Origin: Pseudomonadota bacterium
GTDB taxonomy: Bacteria; Pseudomonadota; Gammaproteobacteria; Steroidobacterales; Steroidobacteraceae
Assembly (NCBI GenBank): GCA_021849615.1
Contig: JAJZSQ010000010.1
Location: 1-51,354 of the forward strand
Length of the DNA: 51,354 bases
Direction of reading: 5' to 3'
Below, piece after piece: positions 34,347 through 42,755 of the stretch. The notes under the pieces were generated by a model. The model did no database searches. It worked only from the letters and a program-made list of their open reading frames with translations, and had not been told where the DNA came from. The number at the start of each line of letters is the position of its first letter. Position 1 is the first letter of the stretch. The position numbers and the translations under genes were made by a program.

Positions 34347-37300
34347 TCAGCTGAATGCCTCTTCCGGGGTCGGTCCCGGGTCGGGATGCTTCGCGATGTA
34401 TCTCTCGTGCAGCCTGATGAGCAGGTAATAGACCACCGGTGTGGCGATCAGCGAGAGCAGCACGGAGAAGCACAGCGCGCCGATCACGGTGATGCCGAGG
34501 GGCTGCAGCATCTGTGCGCCGGCACCGGCGCCGTAGGCGAGCGGCACCATGCCGAGCGCCGCGGCGAGCGAGGTCATGAGGACGGGCCGGAGCCTGCGAT
34601 GACCGGCACGTACCAGCGCCTCGACGAGTTCCACGCCCTCGGAGCGCAGCTGCCGGCAATAGTCGAGCACCAGAATGCCGTTCTTCGCGACGATGCCGAC
34701 GCCGATGATCGCGCCCAAGTAGGACACGATATTCAAGGTGATGCCGCTCACCCAGAGCCCCACCATTGCTCCGAAGAGCGCGAGTACCGCGCCGAAGACG
34801 ATCGCGATCGGCTCGTGGAAGGAGCGGAATTCGATCACCAGTACCGTGAAGACGAGCAGAATGGCGGCGAGCAGCACGACCATGAGGTTCTGGAACGACC
34901 GCTGCTGCAGCCGGTAGAGTCCGGCGTACTGGACGCTCCCGGGCGGAAGCCAGTGGTCCTTGGCGAGCGTCGCGCGTACCTCGCGCATGGCGGTGCCGAG
35001 GTCGACGCCCTGCAACCGCGCCGAGACGATGTCGTCCTGGCGCAGATTGTCGCGATTCAACTCCACCTCATTGGGCCGCTCCTGCACGGTCGCCACCTGA
35101 CTGAGCCGCACGATCGCGCCCGTCGGTGTGCGCAGCGGCAGTTCATCCAATTCGGAGAACCGGTCGACGCTGCTTGGGGCGGCGAGCACCCGCACGTCGA
35201 CGACCCGATCGCCGTGCAGCACATACGAGGAAGTGCTGCCGAGCAGGGCGTTCTTGACCGCGTCCGCGATGTCCTGCGCGGTCAGCCCGAAGCGCTCGGC
35301 TTGTGCGCGGCGCACCCGCAAGTCGATGGTGGGTCCGCTGACCACCAGGCCATCGAAGGTATCGACCAGGCCCGGGATCTTCTTGATCTGCGCCTCCACC
35401 CGCGGTGCGGTCTTCTCGAGCCAGCCGAGGTCCGGGGAGAAGAGTCGGATCTCGACGGGGTAGGGTGCAAGCTGCAGGTCGCCGACGAGATCTGTGAGAA
35501 ACCCCTTGAAGTCCCAGCGGATCATGGGGAAGCGCTGGTCGAACTCGGCGCGCAGGCGATCGAGCACCTGCTCGGTGGTGTGCTTGCGGTCTGGCTTGAG
35601 CTTGATCAGGAAGCTGCCGACATTGGGCTCGGCGAGAAAGGGGCCAAGCTGTGTGCCGAGCCGGCGCGAATACGCCTGCACGTCGGGATCGGCGCGGATG
35701 AGCCGCTCGGCCTCATCGAGTTCCCGCGAGGCCTCCGCGAGGCTCGTGCCCGGGAGCGCCGCGAAGTCAATATTGAAGCCGCCCTCGTCGAATTGCGGCA
35801 GAAAGCCCGTCTGCAACTGCCCGTAGATCAAGATCGCGCCCACTGCGATCGCGGCGCAGGCGAGCAGCGTCAGCCCGGCATGCCGCAGGGACCAGCGCAC
35901 GGCACCTTCGTACGTCCTGAGGATGGGTCTCAAGATGAAGCCGCCTTCCTCACCGACCTGCTTGCCGCCGCGAATCAGCCAAGCGGCCAGCGACGGGGTC
36001 AGCGTCATCGCGAGCAGCAGCGACACGAGGAGCGAGACCACCATGGTCATTCCGAGGGCGCGGAAGAACACCCCGGCGAGCCCTGGCAGGTACATGAGGG
36101 GCAGGAATACCACGACGGGGGTGAGCGTCGAACCGATGAGCGCCGTCAGGATCTCGCCCATGGCCTCCTGGATCCCCGCGAGGCGCGGGCCGCCGAGGGC
36201 CAGGCGGTGGCACATCGCCTCGACCACGATAATGGCGTTGTCGATGATGAGGCCGATCGAGGCGGCGATCCCGCCGAGCGTCATCATGTTGAAGCTCATG
36301 CCGGCGAGCTTCATCGCGACGAAGGTGATGAGCACTGAGATCGGGATGGTGACGATCGCCGTCCAGACGCTGCCCCAGTTCCTGAGGAACAGATACAGGA
36401 TGACGGCCGAGAGGACTAGTCCGAAAATGACCGCGTCCCAGACGTTGCTGATGGAGGAGCGCACGAACGAGGACTGGTCGTAGAAGAACCCGAGGTGCAT
36501 GTCGGGCGGCAGCTCGCGGTGCAGCAGCTGCAATTTCGCCTGCAGCGCTTTCGCGATGGCGGGCGTGCTGGCGTTCGTGTGGCTCTCGATGTCGAACAGC
36601 ACCGCGGGATGGCCCTGGGCGGTGATGTTCGTATAGGCCGGCGCCGGTCCGCGCACGATGCGCGCCACATCGCGCACGCGGATCGGATGGCCGCCGCGGT
36701 CGGCGATCACCACGTCACCGATCTGATTGGCCGAACACACCCGGCCGTCGACCGTCGTCAGGTACAGCCGATAGTTCTGCGGCAGGAACCCGGCGGAGGC
36801 CACCATGTTGTTGCGCCCGAGGGCGGCGGTCACATCCTGCAGCGCGAGATGGGCAGCCTGGAGCTTCAACGGATCGACCACCACGTGGTACTCCGGCACC
36901 CGGCCGCCGACGATCTCCACTCTGGATACGCCGGGGATCTGCAGAAAGAGCGGCTTGATGGTGTAGGTGGCGGTATTCCACAGATCCATGAGGTTGTGGT
37001 TGCTCGCCGTCAGGCTGATGCCGATGATCGGGTAGCTGAGTGAGAACCCGACGCGCTCAGCGCTGGTGACCGCCGTGGGCGGCAGCTCGCTGCGCATCTC
37101 GGAGAGCCGCCCGAGCACGTAGAGCTCCGCGCGGTGCATGTCCGTGCCCCAGGCGAACTTTACGTTGACGATCGCTGATCCCCGGGTGGTGGTGGAGAGC
37201 ACCGAGGTCACACCCGGAATGCTCTTCAGGGACTGCTCGACCGGGCGTGTGATCGTCGCCATCATCTGATCGGCCGGCATGATGCCATTGCCGATGTTGA

Positions 37301-37469
37301 CGACGATGCGCGGAAAGGCCGTGGCCGGAAACACCGACGAGGGGGTCTTCAGTGCCGCGAATACTCCCGCGGCGCAGAGCACGACCGCGATGAAGGCGAT
37401 GGCGATGGTGTGCCGAATTGCGAACCGGCCCAAGGGCGAGCCCGTGCTTGCGGGTGCAGGGGTACTCAT
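34347..37469 (-). CDS. RND efflux permease, third system (cnr-linked)
   Basis: A 1040-residue inner-membrane RND pump. TM4 carries ASIGLIIDNAIIVVEAM and the later helix GVGIVAKNGILVLDYCRQ. The porter domain includes QLQTGFLPQFDEGGFNIDF. It lacks the CusA methionine triad. It is the last gene of a C-B-A operon diverging from a cnrYXH-like sigma/sensor locus, so a divalent cation such as nickel or cobalt is the leading guess, but motif reading alone cannot exclude an organic substrate. Its ATG overlaps the adaptor stop by four bases. The last third is duplicated, broken, at 19882-20984. Confidence 0.88.
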   Translation of the reverse strand: MSTPAPASTGSPLGRFAIRHTIAIAFIAVVLCAAGVFAALKTPSSVFPATAFPRIVVNIGNGIMPADQMMATITRPVEQSLKSIPGVTSVLSTTTRGSAIVNVKFAWGTDMHRAELYVLGRLSEMRSELPPTAVTSAERVGFSLSYPIIGISLTASNHNLMDLWNTATYTIKPLFLQIPGVSRVEIVGGRVPEYHVVVDPLKLQAAHLALQDVTAALGRNNMVASAGFLPQNYRLYLTTVDGRVCSANQIGDVVIADRGGHPIRVRDVARIVRGPAPAYTNITAQGHPAVLFDIESHTNASTPAIAKALQAKLQLLHRELPPDMHLGFFYDQSSFVRSSISNVWDAVIFGLVLSAVILYLFLRNWGSVWTAIVTIPISVLITFVAMKLAGMSFNMMTLGGIAASIGLIIDNAIIVVEAMCHRLALGGPRLAGIQEAMGEILTALIGSTLTPVVVFLPLMYLPGLAGVFFRALGMTMVVSLLVSLLLAMTLTPSLAAWLIRGGKQVGEEGGFILRPILRTYEGAVRWSLRHAGLTLLACAAIAVGAILIYGQLQTGFLPQFDEGGFNIDFAALPGTSLAEASRELDEAERLIRADPDVQAYSRRLGTQLGPFLAEPNVGSFLIKLKPDRKHTTEQVLDRLRAEFDQRFPMIRWDFKGFLTDLVGDLQLAPYPVEIRLFSPDLGWLEKTAPRVEAQIKKIPGLVDTFDGLVVSGPTIDLRVRRAQAERFGLTAQDIADAVKNALLGSTSSYVLHGDRVVDVRVLAAPSSVDRFSELDELPLRTPTGAIVRLSQVATVQERPNEVELNRDNLRQDDIVSARLQGVDLGTAMREVRATLAKDHWLPPGSVQYAGLYRLQQRSFQNLMVVLLAAILLVFTVLVIEFRSFHEPIAIVFGAVLALFGAMVGLWVSGITLNIVSYLGAIIGVGIVAKNGILVLDYCRQLRSEGVELVEALVRAGHRRLRPVLMTSLAAALGMVPLAYGAGAGAQMLQPLGITVIGALCFSVLLSLIATPVVYYLLIRLHERYIAKHPDPGPTPEEAFS

Positions 37470-38530
37470 TCGTTGGGACCATCCGTTGAGAGCGGTGAGG
37501 CGGCCTGGCCGCTCAAGGGGTCGACGATCTGGATCGCGGTCCGGTCCGGCAAGCCATACGCGCCCGCGGTCACGACGCGAGTGCCGGCCCGCAGGCCCGG
37601 ACCGGTCACCGCCACCCAGCCGCCTTCCCGCAGACCGGCTTCCACGGGAACGCGGATCGCCTCGCTGCCGCGCACGATGGAGAGGACGCTGCGGCCGCCT
37701 ACGATGTTGCCGATCACGCTCTCGCTCGGCGCGGCCAGCGCGTTGGGCTCAGTCTTCGTCACGACACGCAGGTGAACATACTGGCCCGGCCGAAGACCGC
37801 TTTTGGCCGGCAAGCTCCCCCAGGCCATCACGGTTCCATCGTTCGCGCTGACGGTCGGGCTGACATAGGCGAGCGTGGTTGAGATCGGCGTGGCGCCCAG
37901 CACCTGCAAGGGTTCTCCGGGCGCGAGTTGCGAAGCGTCAGCTTCGGGAATGTCCGTCCGTACGACGAGGCGGTCGACGTCGATCACCTCGGCGAGTACG
38001 GTGCTCGCATCCACCGCGGCACCGGGTTTCACGTTGACGCTGACGAGGGTCCCGCTGAGTGGGGCTGTGACGCGCAGCAGCGCAAGTTGCGCCTGTGCGC
38101 TCTGCAGCGCCTTCAGCGAAGCGTTGTGCTCCGCGTACAGCCGCTTCAGCCGGGTCACCTCCTGTTCCGCGTAGCTTTCGGTCATTGTGCTGGAATTCAG
38201 CTCCATAAGCAGCTGGCCGCGCTTGACCCGCTCCCCGGCGGCAATGGCCACTTGGGTCACGACTCCGCTGACGGGTGCGGCGACCGCCGCGGCGGCTGCG
38301 GGGCGCTGCGGTGTTGCCGGTGCCGGCTCCACCACGCCGTAGCCGTCTACGTAGCGGTGCAGGGTCATGCGCCTCAACTCACCGACTTGAACGGTGATTC
38401 TGGGAGCCTTGGGCGCATCGGTTCGCTCAGCGGCCGCAGAACTCCCGTCAGGCGAGCTGAGGAGCGCGAATGCGCCTAGCGCGAGCGCCAAGGCGGCGAT
38501 GCCGCCGGTGATCAATGTGCGGGATTTCAT
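37466..38530 (-). CDS. Periplasmic adaptor of third RND system
   Basis: A 354-residue membrane-fusion protein. An N-terminal hydrophobic segment (residues ~6-25) anchors or exports it. The lipoyl halves are clear: VAAPVSGVVTQVAIAAGERVKRGQ (near residue 88) and VTAPLSGTLVSVNVKPGAAV (near 155), with a short helical hairpin between (QEVTRLKRLYAEHNASLKAL). Beta-barrel and membrane-proximal parts follow, ending GPGLRAGTRVVTAGAYGL. It bridges the RND pump and the TolC-type channel; each neighbouring gene overlaps by four bases. There is no extra metal-binding domain, unlike the CusB in this window. Confidence 0.9.
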   Translation of the reverse strand: MKSRTLITGGIAALALALGAFALLSSPDGSSAAAERTDAPKAPRITVQVGELRRMTLHRYVDGYGVVEPAPATPQRPAAAAAVAAPVSGVVTQVAIAAGERVKRGQLLMELNSSTMTESYAEQEVTRLKRLYAEHNASLKALQSAQAQLALLRVTAPLSGTLVSVNVKPGAAVDASTVLAEVIDVDRLVVRTDIPEADASQLAPGEPLQVLGATPISTTLAYVSPTVSANDGTVMAWGSLPAKSGLRPGQYVHLRVVTKTEPNALAAPSESVIGNIVGGRSVLSIVRGSEAIRVPVEAGLREGGWVAVTGPGLRAGTRVVTAGAYGLPDRTAIQIVDPLSGQAASPLSTDGPNE

Positions 38531-39939
38531 GGGCGTGTAGGGATGTTCTGTGTGGATTGCAACTGGGAGGGACGCAGGGTGAGCGGGCTTTGCACCGCGT
38601 CCTGCAACGCGCCGAGCGCCTGCTGAGCGGCAAGTCGCGTGACGAGCTGATTCTGCGCCCCGGCATAGAAGGCCACCTCGGCGTTGGCGAGGTCGAGCGG
38701 CTGCAGCTCTCCGGCGCTGACTTGCGCGCGTATGGACTCAAGTTGGCGCGTCAGGCTCGCGAGCAACGACTCGGCCGTCCTCACCTGCCCGAGTGTCGAG
38801 CGGTATGCGGCGAGCGTGCCGTCAATCTGTGTCACGGCCGCCGACTGCACCCCGAGGAACCGCGCGGCCGCCAGGCGGCGCCGGGCTCTCGCTTGGGCGA
38901 TGGGACCCTGGTTCTGATTGAGGACGGGCAACGTCAGGCTGAGGCCGAGCTGCCATTCGCGATCGCCGGCGAGCTGCGAGTTCCAGGCATAGCCCGGGCC
39001 GAGGGCGATGTTGGGCCACTGGCGCGCGATCTCGAGCTTCAGGGCCGATTGGCTGGCCGCATACTGCGCGAGGGCGGCCCGCACATCGGCGCGGCCGAGC
39101 AACGCCTGCTGCCGCACCGCCGGCCGGGTGAGATCGCGCGGGAACCGCTTGAATCCGGCGAATGAGAGATGCACTCCCCGCAATGCGCTCACCGGTACCC
39201 CGATCGCGCCGGCGAGCGCGATGCGCGCCTCGCGAATCCGGCCCTGCTGCGCCTGCTGGGCGAGGGTCGCATTGTCGAGCGCGATCCGCGCGCGGGTGAC
39301 ATCGTAGCTCGACACCACGCCGGCTCTGAATTGGCCTTCGAGCAGGTTGAAGACCCGCTGTAGCGCGGACACCTGCCGGGCCAAGAGCGATTCGGTCTGC
39401 CGCGCCGTATAAAGCGCGAGCAATGCGCTGCGCAGACGGCTGCGTACGCCCCAGACTGTTCCGACGAGATCCCAGCGTGCGGCGGCCGCGAGGTGGCGCG
39501 CCTCGGCCATACGATCGCCGCGCCGGCCGGCAGTCTCGATCGGCCAGTCGAGGGCGACCGGCACGATCCAGGGACTCGGCACGGCCGGAACCCCGGAGTC
39601 GTATCCCGGGGTCAGCGAAAGAGACGGGTTCGGACGCTCGCGGGCCGTGACCCGTGCGGCCTGGGCCGCGAGCAGCTGGGCGCGAGCAGCGGCGAGCGCG
39701 GGCTGGTAGTAAAAGGCGGCCAGGGTCAACGCCTTGAGATTCCAGGGCCGCCCGCGAGCCGGCAAGTCGATATGATTGCTCGCCAGGAACTTCCCGAGCC
39801 CCGGATTGGCGAGCGAGCGGCTGTCATAGCTCGCGAGCGATCCGGCGGGGGAGATGGGCCGCGGCTGGAAGGTGGCGCAGCCGGAGAGAAGCCCCAAGGC
39901 GAGCAGCCACAGGCGCCGCGTTCTGAAGGCAGTGGGCAT
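38527..39939 (-). CDS. TolC-family outer membrane lipoprotein of third RND system
   Basis: A 470-residue outer-membrane channel. ATG 39939 gives a signal peptide with lipobox LGLLSGC. In-frame starts at 39963 and 39981 would add a non-signal leader and run into the proposed promoter. Two TolC repeats are visible with RPNPSLSLTPGYDSGVP and WPNIALGPGYAWNSQ beta segments, and PVLNQNQGPIAQARAR at the second hairpin, similar to the second system's channel. It is first in the third C-B-A operon, as cnrC/nccC are, and diverges from the sigma/sensor locus. Confidence 0.88.
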   Translation of the reverse strand: MPTAFRTRRLWLLALGLLSGCATFQPRPISPAGSLASYDSRSLANPGLGKFLASNHIDLPARGRPWNLKALTLAAFYYQPALAAARAQLLAAQAARVTARERPNPSLSLTPGYDSGVPAVPSPWIVPVALDWPIETAGRRGDRMAEARHLAAAARWDLVGTVWGVRSRLRSALLALYTARQTESLLARQVSALQRVFNLLEGQFRAGVVSSYDVTRARIALDNATLAQQAQQGRIREARIALAGAIGVPVSALRGVHLSFAGFKRFPRDLTRPAVRQQALLGRADVRAALAQYAASQSALKLEIARQWPNIALGPGYAWNSQLAGDREWQLGLSLTLPVLNQNQGPIAQARARRRLAAARFLGVQSAAVTQIDGTLAAYRSTLGQVRTAESLLASLTRQLESIRAQVSAGELQPLDLANAEVAFYAGAQNQLVTRLAAQQALGALQDAVQSPLTLRPSQLQSTQNIPTRP

Positions 39940-39970
39940 GGATTTGGCGCTTATCGGGATCATTAAGATG

Positions 39971-39999
39971 GTAATACGCACGAGAATGCGCTACCCCTC
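39971..39999 (-). promoter_or_regulatory. Candidate ECF-sigma promoter for the efflux operon
   Basis: Read on the minus strand: GAGGG (39999-39995), a 16-base spacer, then CGTATTAC (39978-39971), about 30 bases before the channel gene's ATG at 39939. The same element with the same spacing occurs on the other strand for the sigma locus. GAGGG/CGTA would be the -35 and -10 of an ECF promoter. Shared layout is seen; the promoter function is inferred. Confidence 0.55.
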
Positions 40000-40025
40000 T
40001 CGAGACCCGATAATCAATCCGCCGC

Positions 40026-40054
40026 GAGGGTTGCGCGGCTCGTGTGCGTATTAC
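40026..40054 (+). promoter_or_regulatory. Candidate ECF-sigma promoter for the cnrYXH-like operon
   Basis: GAGGG (40026-40030), 16 bases, CGTATTAC (40047-40054), 19 bases before ATG 40074. It repeats the element driving the divergent efflux operon, and both contain GTGCGTATTAC. This is the pattern expected if the ECF sigma encoded downstream transcribes its own operon and the efflux genes, as CnrH does in Cupriavidus metallidurans. Confidence 0.55.
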
Positions 40055-40073
40055 GCCATAGAGGAAAACTGAT

Positions 40074-40352
40074 ATGATCGAGCGAGACATCCGAGCCCTC
40101 GCCGCCCGCGAAACCGATCACCCGCTGGAACGGCTCGAGGCCGACATCTGGGCGAGAGTGGCGGTGCGTGAGGAGGGCAGGCGACGATCGGCACGCCTTC
40201 TCGTCCTGCAGGTGACGCTCCTTGGCATTGCCTTCAGCGTAAGCGCCCTTGCCGGGTATCAGGCACGGCCGGCAAAGAGCTCCGAGCTGAGCGTCTTTTC
40301 TACGCATACGCCCATGAACCCCTCGACGCTGTTGGCCGAGGGCAACCCTTGA
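40074..40352 (+). CDS. CnrY-like membrane anti-sigma factor
   Basis: A 92-residue protein with an N-terminal cytoplasmic part (MIERDIRALAARETDHPLER ...), one membrane helix (residues ~41-62) and a short periplasmic tail. Size and layout match CnrY/NccY, which hold the ECF sigma factor at the membrane until metal is sensed. Sequence motifs in this family are weak, so the call rests on topology and on gene order: anti-sigma, metal sensor, sigma, exactly as in cnrYXH. GAGG lies ten bases before the ATG. The sensor gene's TTG start overlaps its stop. Confidence 0.72.
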   Translation: MIERDIRALAARETDHPLERLEADIWARVAVREEGRRRSARLLVLQVTLLGIAFSVSALAGYQARPAKSSELSVFSTHTPMNPSTLLAEGNP

Positions 40353-40792
40353 CGAGCCTTACGCGCACGGCGCTGGCGGTTCTGGCGCTTACGATCCTCG
40401 CCGCGGGGGCGGGCGGCTGGCTTGGGGTGCATTACGGATTGGCGGCGAGCCGCTCGCCGACGAGCCTCAATCGGCTCCTGCACCATGAGCTTCATCTGAC
40501 CGCTGATCAGAAGCGGCAGCTCGCGGTGCTGGAAGCCCGCTACGACGCACGCCGCAAATTGCTGGAGGCTCAGGCGCGCCAGGCCAACCGCGAGCTCGCC
40601 GCCGCCCTTCTCGCCAGTCACGAGTACGGGCCCCAGGATGAGCACGCGATCGACGACCTCCATGTCGCCATGAAGGCGCTGCAGGTCGCCACGGTCAAGC
40701 ACCTGCTCGCCATGCGCGCGGTGCTGACGCCGGCGCAGGCAGCGAAGTTCGATAAAACCGTCGCCGCAGCGCTCGACTCGGGCCGGCGGTGA
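40349..40792 (+). CDS. CnrX-like periplasmic metal sensor
   Basis: A 147-residue protein with an N-terminal membrane anchor (residues ~6-27) and an all-helical periplasmic domain of the heavy-metal resistance (Spy/CpxP-like) type. In CnrX nickel or cobalt is bound by His42, His46, Glu63, His119 and Met123. Here His45 and His49 (HHELH), Asp66, and His118 and Met122 (VKHLLAM) show the same i/i+4 pairs and the same 17-residue step to an acidic residue. That is strong, directly visible support for a divalent-metal sensor. TTG 40349 overlaps the anti-sigma stop; the sigma GTG overlaps its own stop. Confidence 0.83.
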   Translation: MTSLTRTALAVLALTILAAGAGGWLGVHYGLAASRSPTSLNRLLHHELHLTADQKRQLAVLEARYDARRKLLEAQARQANRELAAALLASHEYGPQDEHAIDDLHVAMKALQVATVKHLLAMRAVLTPAQAAKFDKTVAAALDSGRR

Positions 40793-41382
40793 CCGACGGT
40801 CAGGACGAGGACGAGCGGCAACTCGCGGCGGCCGCCCGGGCCGGGAGGCGCGCAGCGTTCGATGAACTGGTTCGGCGGGAGAAGGGGCCGCTCTATCGAT
40901 TCGTGCGCCGATACGTCGGTAACGCGGACGATGCCTACGACATCGTTCAGGATGCGTTCGTCTCCGCGTGGCTGGCCCTCGAGCGCTACGACAGCCGGCA
41001 GCCGTTCGCATTCTGGTTGCGCGCGATAGCGCTCAACAAGTGCCGCGATCACGGCAGGCGACAGTCGGTGCGCCGCCGGATCCTGATGTTGCTCTCCTTC
41101 GCCTCCGGGTCGGCGGGAGAAGCGGAGCTGGATGCGCCGGAGCAGCCGGAAGCCGACGAGGAGAGGCGGCTTCGCCGCCTCGATCAGGCCATCTCCGCCC
41201 TGCCAAAGCAGTACAAAGAACCGCTGCTGCTCACCACCGTCAGCGGCCTGACACAGCAGCAGACGGCCGAGCAGCTCGGGACGAGCACCAAGGCGATCGA
41301 GATGCGCATCCGGCGCGCGAAGAGGAGTCTCGCCCTGGCGCTTTCGGATGCGGCCGCTGACGAAGGCCGAGGCGAAGAGTAG
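40789..41382 (+). CDS. ECF sigma factor, CnrH-like
   Basis: A 197-residue group IV sigma factor. Region 2 is residues ~25-90 (FDELVRREKGPLYRFVRRYVG ... DIVQDAFVSAWLAL), and region 4 is ~130-185 (LDQAISALPKQYKEPLLLTT, LTQQQTAEQLGTSTKAIEMRIRRAKRSL). Region 1.1 and region 3 are missing, as is typical. It follows its presumed anti-sigma and sensor with stop/start overlaps. It should direct RNA polymerase to the paired GAGGG-N16-CGTATTAC elements upstream. Role by analogy to cnrYXH: metal-induced transcription of the divergent RND operon. Confidence 0.9.
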   Translation: MTDGQDEDERQLAAAARAGRRAAFDELVRREKGPLYRFVRRYVGNADDAYDIVQDAFVSAWLALERYDSRQPFAFWLRAIALNKCRDHGRRQSVRRRILMLLSFASGSAGEAELDAPEQPEADEERRLRRLDQAISALPKQYKEPLLLTTVSGLTQQQTAEQLGTSTKAIEMRIRRAKRSLALALSDAAADEGRGEE

Positions 41383-41576
41383 CGGATACTGCCTTCTCCT
41401 TACCCGACAGTAGGGATTGCCGGCTCAGGTCAACCGGGGGCGGAGGAGGCCGCTGAACGGTCGATCCCGCGATGGCGACATGGAATCGTGATCGTGATCC
41501 ACACAGGGTTTTGCATGGCGTTAGAATTACGGGCCGCGGGCGCGGTCCGGGGTTTTGTATCGACGGAGATGAAGTG

Positions 41577-41849
41577 ATGGCGGATGAACACGATGGCGCT
41601 GCACGGCCGATGTCTGTCCGCAAAACAGCAGCGTGGCCGGGTTTGCCGTAACGCTGGCGGCATTGCTCGGGCTTTTTGCCGGTGGCTCCTGGGTCTACAC
41701 CCACGTGGTGGGAAGGCTCTTCCTTCAAGCACAAAGTGGAGTTGCTCTACTCTTGCCGTTCCCCGCTGCCTCAGCGCGAAGAGATTGATAACCTCATCTC
41801 CCCGGCCCAGGCGCTTCTCCTCCAGGAGCCGGGAGTCATAAAGGCCTGA
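41577..41849 (+). pseudogene. Small single-helix membrane protein with two compensating frameshifts
   Basis: ATG 41577 has GGAG eight bases upstream and opens MADEHDGAARPMSVRK. The frame then meets TAA, but one frame over gives a membrane helix SVAGFAVTLAALLGLFAGG and SWVYTHVVG. Beyond ~41710 the original frame resumes with GSSFKHKVELLYSCRSPLP and ends VIKA-TGA at 41847-41849. Start and stop are in the same frame, so a one-base loss and gain about 75 bases apart would restore a ~90-residue protein. No family recognised. It follows the ECF sigma gene by ~195 bases and may belong to that operon. Confidence 0.5.
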
Positions 41850-42194
41850 TCTCATTTGCTCGGCCGCAGAGGCGGGCTCAAGAATTTCCGTCTTCAGTGC
41901 CTGTTTATCTTGACTGCAAGAGCTGCGCCGCCTCTTCATCTTCATCGCGCTCCTCGCGGCTGGACAGTGTTGGGCACAACCCGCCCCCGGGAGCCGCGCA
42001 GCTGCCGCCTCCGGAACTCCGAATTCTTCGGTTGGGTCGATACATAGGAATCCCGCAGCCGGGCAATTGCATGGGCCGCCGCCTCGCTGATGTCGAGGGT
42101 CTGCACCGGCATTCATTGTCGGGATGCATCCGAATGCCGCGCGGCGAGCGCTCTTCTGCTTGGCCGCCACGGCGCGGTCCATTGATCGCTCGGT
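41850..42194. other. Region without a confident gene
   Basis: About 345 bases. A minus-strand frame from ATG 42112 to TGA at 41942 encodes 56 residues (MPVQTLDISEAAAHAIARLR ...) of protein-like composition but with weak start signals. On the plus strand, overlapping it, RRLFIFIALLAAGQCWA looks like a signal peptide but has no proper start. I cannot choose between them, and neither is called. Confidence 0.3.
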
Positions 42195-42368
42195 GTGCTC
42201 CAGCGCTTGAGGGAGGCGGGCGGTGTCCTACGCTCTCATTCCCGGGTACGTTATGGCAACTGGGGTTCCGCGCACCTCCGATGTCTCCAAAATGAGACGA
42301 CGGTCTCGGAGATCGCGGAAGTGGTGCGCAAAACTCTCAAAAATAATCGCCGGGGAATCATTGCGTGA
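42195..42368 (+). CDS. Small ORF coupled to the next gene, unknown
   Basis: A 57-residue frame from GTG 42195 to TGA 42366-42368. The C-terminal half (NETTVSEIAEVVRKTLKNN) reads like a real helix. Its stop overlaps the GTG start of the next gene (GTGA), a layout seen in true operons in this window. The N-terminal part is Arg-rich and less convincing, and no good Shine-Dalgarno is seen. It may instead be the 3' end of a frameshifted longer gene. Function unknown. Confidence 0.35.
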   Translation: MLQRLREAGGVLRSHSRVRYGNWGSAHLRCLQNETTVSEIAEVVRKTLKNNRRGIIA

Positions 42369-42721
42369 TCCGATCGAGGACAGCAGCGGAGGAATCAGCT
42401 ACCCCGAAGCTCATGGCCGGCGTGCGCTATCTTGAGGAACAGTTGAGCGCGAGCGGTGTCAAACTCCTTCCGTCGAGAGAATGCCTGAAGGATCTTGCGC
42501 TCGATGCGATCGATGCAACCCGTCGAACTCGGCGGCAGGGCGAGTCCTACATCACGTGTGTCTGCCGGCATCTGGACGCGAGAGTGCGGTTCATCATCCT
42601 ATGGACGAGTACTGACGAAGCGTTTGATCAGGCGGTCTGGCGCGAGCTGGCCGGGATCGCCCGCAAGCACGCATTGCCGCGCCCATGGAGCTCGCAGTGC
42701 AATTCTCCAGCGAGGCGATGA
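42365..42721 (+). CDS. Hypothetical protein upstream of GGDEF-EAL gene
   Basis: A 118-residue soluble protein from GTG 42365; ATG 42413 is an alternative that would start at MAGVRYLEEQL. It has helical segments (VRYLEEQLSASGVKLL, CLKDLALDAIDATRRTR) and a beta-like region SYITCVCRHLDARVRFIILW. No catalytic motif or known family is recognised. It lies 34 bases before the EAL protein and after a coupled short ORF. The position suggests a partner in the same signalling unit. Confidence 0.5.
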   Translation: MIRSRTAAEESATPKLMAGVRYLEEQLSASGVKLLPSRECLKDLALDAIDATRRTRRQGESYITCVCRHLDARVRFIILWTSTDEAFDQAVWRELAGIARKHALPRPWSSQCNSPARR

Positions 42722-42755
42722 GCTCGTTTTCGCTGCGTCGGAAATAGGAGGGCTC

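Noticed and set aside
34332-36338. Plus-strand open frame of 668 codons opposite the third RND pump
   Set aside because: Antisense shadow; the minus strand encodes a complete RND permease.
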